A stretch of 21,497 bases of DNA from CAJQQY01 sp964352225 (GTDB taxonomy: Bacteria > Bacteroidota > Bacteroidia > Chitinophagales > Saprospiraceae). Below the pieces are notes generated by a model, which made no database searches, was not told where the DNA came from, and saw nothing but the letters and a program-made list of their open reading frames with translations. The DNA lies in NCBI GenBank assembly GCA_964352225.1, contig CAYGRM010000074.1, positions 1 to 21,497 of the forward strand. Reading direction: 5' to 3'. Positions 20,216 to 21,497 of the stretch are shown piece by piece. Every line of letters starts with the position of its first letter. Position 1 is the stretch's first letter. A program made the position numbers and the translations under genes.

Positions 20216-20713
20216 ATGAAAAAGGAATTACAAGTTTTTGAATACGAAGGAAAACGCATCACTTTTGATTTTGGGGATGGTAATGAGATGGTCAATGCTA
20301 CCGAAATAGCTAAAGCATTTGGTAAAAGGTTACCAGACTTTACCAGATTAAAACAAACCAAAAGCTTCATAAAGGAGCTTGAAACCCTTATAAACACTAC
20401 CGTTGTTGCAGATGTGCAACAACGGAAAAAAGCAATTAAAGTCATACAAGGTGGTAACAGACCAGATTTACAAGGAACTTGGTATGAGCAACGGTTAGCT
20501 TTAAAATTAGCAGCATGGTTAAATCCTAAATTTGAACTTTGGATCTATGGCAGAATTCGAGAATTACTGACAACTGGAAAAACGGAACTAGAATCGAAAC
20601 CAGATATAGATATCAAAACGCTAGAATTCGTATTTCAAAAGATCAAAGACAATGCAATGGAGATTCATTATTTATCAGATATCATTGACGATTTAAAGAA
20701 ATTAAAAAAGTAG
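20216..20713 (+). CDS. KilA-N domain protein
   Basis: The 165-residue protein has a KilA-N DNA-binding domain over most of its length: GDGNEMVNATEIAKAFGKRL near the start, NRPDLQGTWYEQRLALKLAA in the centre and WLNPKFELWIYGRIRELL after it. The C-terminal 40 residues are helical (LEFVFQKIKDNAMEIHYLSD). KilA-N proteins occur in phages, large DNA viruses and mobile elements, where they probably regulate or bind DNA. It starts 2 bases after the recombinase-ATPase stop, so they share a transcript. A 26-bp palindrome with the TGTTGCA core lies inside the gene. Confidence 0.88.
   Translation: MKKELQVFEYEGKRITFDFGDGNEMVNATEIAKAFGKRLPDFTRLKQTKSFIKELETLINTTVVADVQQRKKAIKVIQGGNRPDLQGTWYEQRLALKLAAWLNPKFELWIYGRIRELLTTGKTELESKPDIDIKTLEFVFQKIKDNAMEIHYLSDIIDDLKKLKK
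20400..20425. promoter_or_regulatory. Palindrome with TGTTGCA core inside the KilA-N gene
   Basis: CCGTTGTTGCA (20400-20410) and TGCAACAACGG (20415-20425) are perfect 11-base arms around GATG. The inner TGTTGCA/TGCAACA is the same word as in the clusters at 13092-13311. Confidence 0.6.
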
Positions 20714-20717
20714 TATT

Positions 20718-20966
20718 ATGATGTATGTATTTTTTGCAGAACGAGAAAACGAAATTTGGAAGTCAGAAGATCTCTCTGATTTGAGAGAATTTGTTGACAG
20801 ACATTTTGCTGTAAATATCGATTGGATGTTTCTGGAAAGAGGGGAGAAGCTTATATTTTCAGAATGTGGGAATTATAGTTTAGAAAGATGTCCATCACAT
20901 TATAAATCTTTGCATCAAATTTCAATGATTGGAGAGACACGTATAAGAGTTGAGTTACAAAATTGA
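20718..20966 (+). CDS. Small hypothetical protein, 82 aa
   Basis: I do not recognise this protein. It begins MMYVFFAERENEIWKSEDLS and continues DLREFVDRHFAVNIDWMFLE, a mixed alpha/beta sequence with no signal peptide, probably a compact cytoplasmic domain. It starts 4 bases after the KilA-N stop and is therefore likely co-transcribed with it and with the recombinase-ATPase. It could be a partner of the KilA-N protein, but only position suggests this. Confidence 0.55.
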   Translation: MMYVFFAERENEIWKSEDLSDLREFVDRHFAVNIDWMFLERGEKLIFSECGNYSLERCPSHYKSLHQISMIGETRIRVELQN

Positions 20967-21054
20967 CTGCAAATTTGTTCCTGGGAAAACAGATCCGGAA
21001 TTCATTTTGACGGCATAAAGTTTTCAGCTCCAGCTGATGGAAGTTTCTGCAGAC

Positions 21055-21076
21055 AAATATTTGACGTCAAATATTT
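21055..21076. promoter_or_regulatory. 22-bp perfect palindrome upstream of 21103
   Basis: AAATATTTGAC (21055-21065) is followed directly by its inverse GTCAAATATTT (21066-21076), 26 bases before the ATG. It is a good candidate operator for a dimeric regulator. A smaller dyad TCAGCT-CC-AGCTGA lies at 21024-21037. Confidence 0.65.
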
Positions 21077-21095
21077 ATAAACCTTAAAACATCGC

Positions 21096-21103
21096 AACCG
21101 CCA
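21096..21103 (+). promoter_or_regulatory. AACCGCCA motif overlapping the start at 21103
   Basis: GCAACCGCCATG: the last A of the motif is the first base of the start codon. TAAAAC/GTTTTA would form a stem placing it in a loop. Only 8 of 9 bases match, but the preceding GC also agrees with the copy at 13787. Confidence 0.5.
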
Positions 21104-21447
21104 TGAGAAGTTTTATGACAATTTTAGGAATAGCAATTTTATTCGCTGCAGCTAGTGGAAAGAATTTGAATTTGAATTTAGCATCTAGCGACGAATTATT
21201 TAAACCAAATTTAAACGAACCAAAAGCTATGCTTGTCAGAACCGAGAATCACCAAACCACAATCAGGCATTTGAAGTCAGGAGATATTTTTCAGATACCA
21301 GAATGGGAAGATGATAAATTTCTATTTCTGCATTTTGATGGAAAACATTTTTTCTATTTGAATTTGAGTATCAAGGATTCTGTTCCAAGTCGTGAGTTCA
21401 AAAATATCTATGTGACTAGAATCGGAAATGTAAAATCAATGTTATAA
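21103..21447 (+). CDS. Small exported hypothetical protein, 114 aa
   Basis: MRSFMTILGIAILFAAASGK is a signal peptide with cleavage near residue 19. The mature part is strand-rich with aromatic clusters (TTIRHLKSGDIFQIPEWEDD, FLFLHFDGKHFFYLNLSI). I know no family for it. The start codon overlaps an AACCGCCA motif, and a 22-bp palindrome lies just upstream. Its stop overlaps the next start (TAATG), so the two genes are coupled. Confidence 0.65.
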   Translation: MRSFMTILGIAILFAAASGKNLNLNLASSDELFKPNLNEPKAMLVRTENHQTTIRHLKSGDIFQIPEWEDDKFLFLHFDGKHFFYLNLSIKDSVPSREFKNIYVTRIGNVKSML

Positions 21448-21497
21448 TGACAGCACCAAATCACATCGTCGGAGGAATCGTAGTAACTGGAGTTTTC
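21447..21497 (+). CDS. Start of a probable YdjM/DUF457-type membrane metal-dependent hydrolase (cut by window end)
   Basis: Seventeen codons are visible: MTAPNHIVGGIVVTGVF. The M-T-A-P-N/T-H-I-x-G-G opening followed by a membrane helix is typical of the DUF457/YdjM family of inner-membrane proteins, predicted to be metal-dependent hydrolases through early histidines. The start overlaps the previous stop. The assignment rests only on this N-terminus. Confidence 0.5.
   Translation, partial: MTAPNHIVGGIVVTGVF

Noticed and set aside
20188..20445. Minus-strand ORF opposite the KilA-N gene
   Set aside because: It is the antisense of a clear KilA-N domain and has no recognisable features.

Overview
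The window looks like part of a plasmid, or plasmid-like element, from a Bacteroidota bacterium, most likely a flavobacterium. The DNA is AT-rich. The exported proteins end their signal peptides in the typical Bacteroidota SQ/AQ pattern, and the lipoproteins have a charged 'CKED/CSKD' start. Shine-Dalgarno sequences are absent. The two clearest promoters match the Bacteroidota -7 consensus TAnnTTTG. The plasmid backbone is at the right: five iterons and a Rep_3-type initiator (15880-17222), a small ParA and a ribbon-helix-helix partner (17327-18248), and a centromere-like array of nine contiguous 8-bp units (18254-18325).

Layout. (1) 1-2236, plus strand: the tail of a small ORF, an ASCH-domain protein, three small proteins of unknown function and a short tyrosine recombinase. 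Two of the small genes share an identical 25-bp upstream repeat. (2) 2330-5047, minus strand: four tandem genes for exported tetratricopeptide-repeat proteins, with two 100-N assembly gaps inside the repeats. (3) 5341-9402, minus strand: a restriction-modification cassette made of a specificity subunit, a methyltransferase whose N-terminus carries a PD-(D/E)xK-like nuclease motif (BcgI-like layout, no HsdR), and a GIY-YIG/DUF4357 protein. Regions 2 and 3 run against the rest of the window and may be an insertion. (4) 9693-13040, plus strand: two envelope proteins, a structured intergenic region with a candidate small RNA, and a DnaB-like/RepA-like ATPase with a C-terminal HTH. (5) 13376-15604: a compact operon of five small exported proteins or lipoproteins behind a cluster of TGTTGCA sites, ending at a strong terminator. 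(6) Origin, rep and partition. (7) 18642-21497: a tyrosine-recombinase catalytic domain fused to a P-loop ATPase and two membrane helices, a KilA-N protein, two small proteins, and the start of a probable YdjM/DUF457-type membrane protein.

The most interesting signal is a 9-base motif, AACCGCCAA. It lies at or just beside the start codons of six plus-strand genes (9693, 11328, 13777, 14290, rep at 16098, and 21103, where the last base differs), and in the loop of a terminator hairpin between rep and parA. Its reverse complement occurs once outside these sites, at 11099-11107, in the loop of a hairpin followed by a T-run. That arrangement is what a plus-strand small RNA would need to base-pair with all these start regions. 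The match to the 13777 start is 23 contiguous bases. I infer a plasmid-encoded antisense RNA regulon linking replication, partition and surface-protein genes. A DNA-binding-protein site or a mobile repeat remains a possible alternative.
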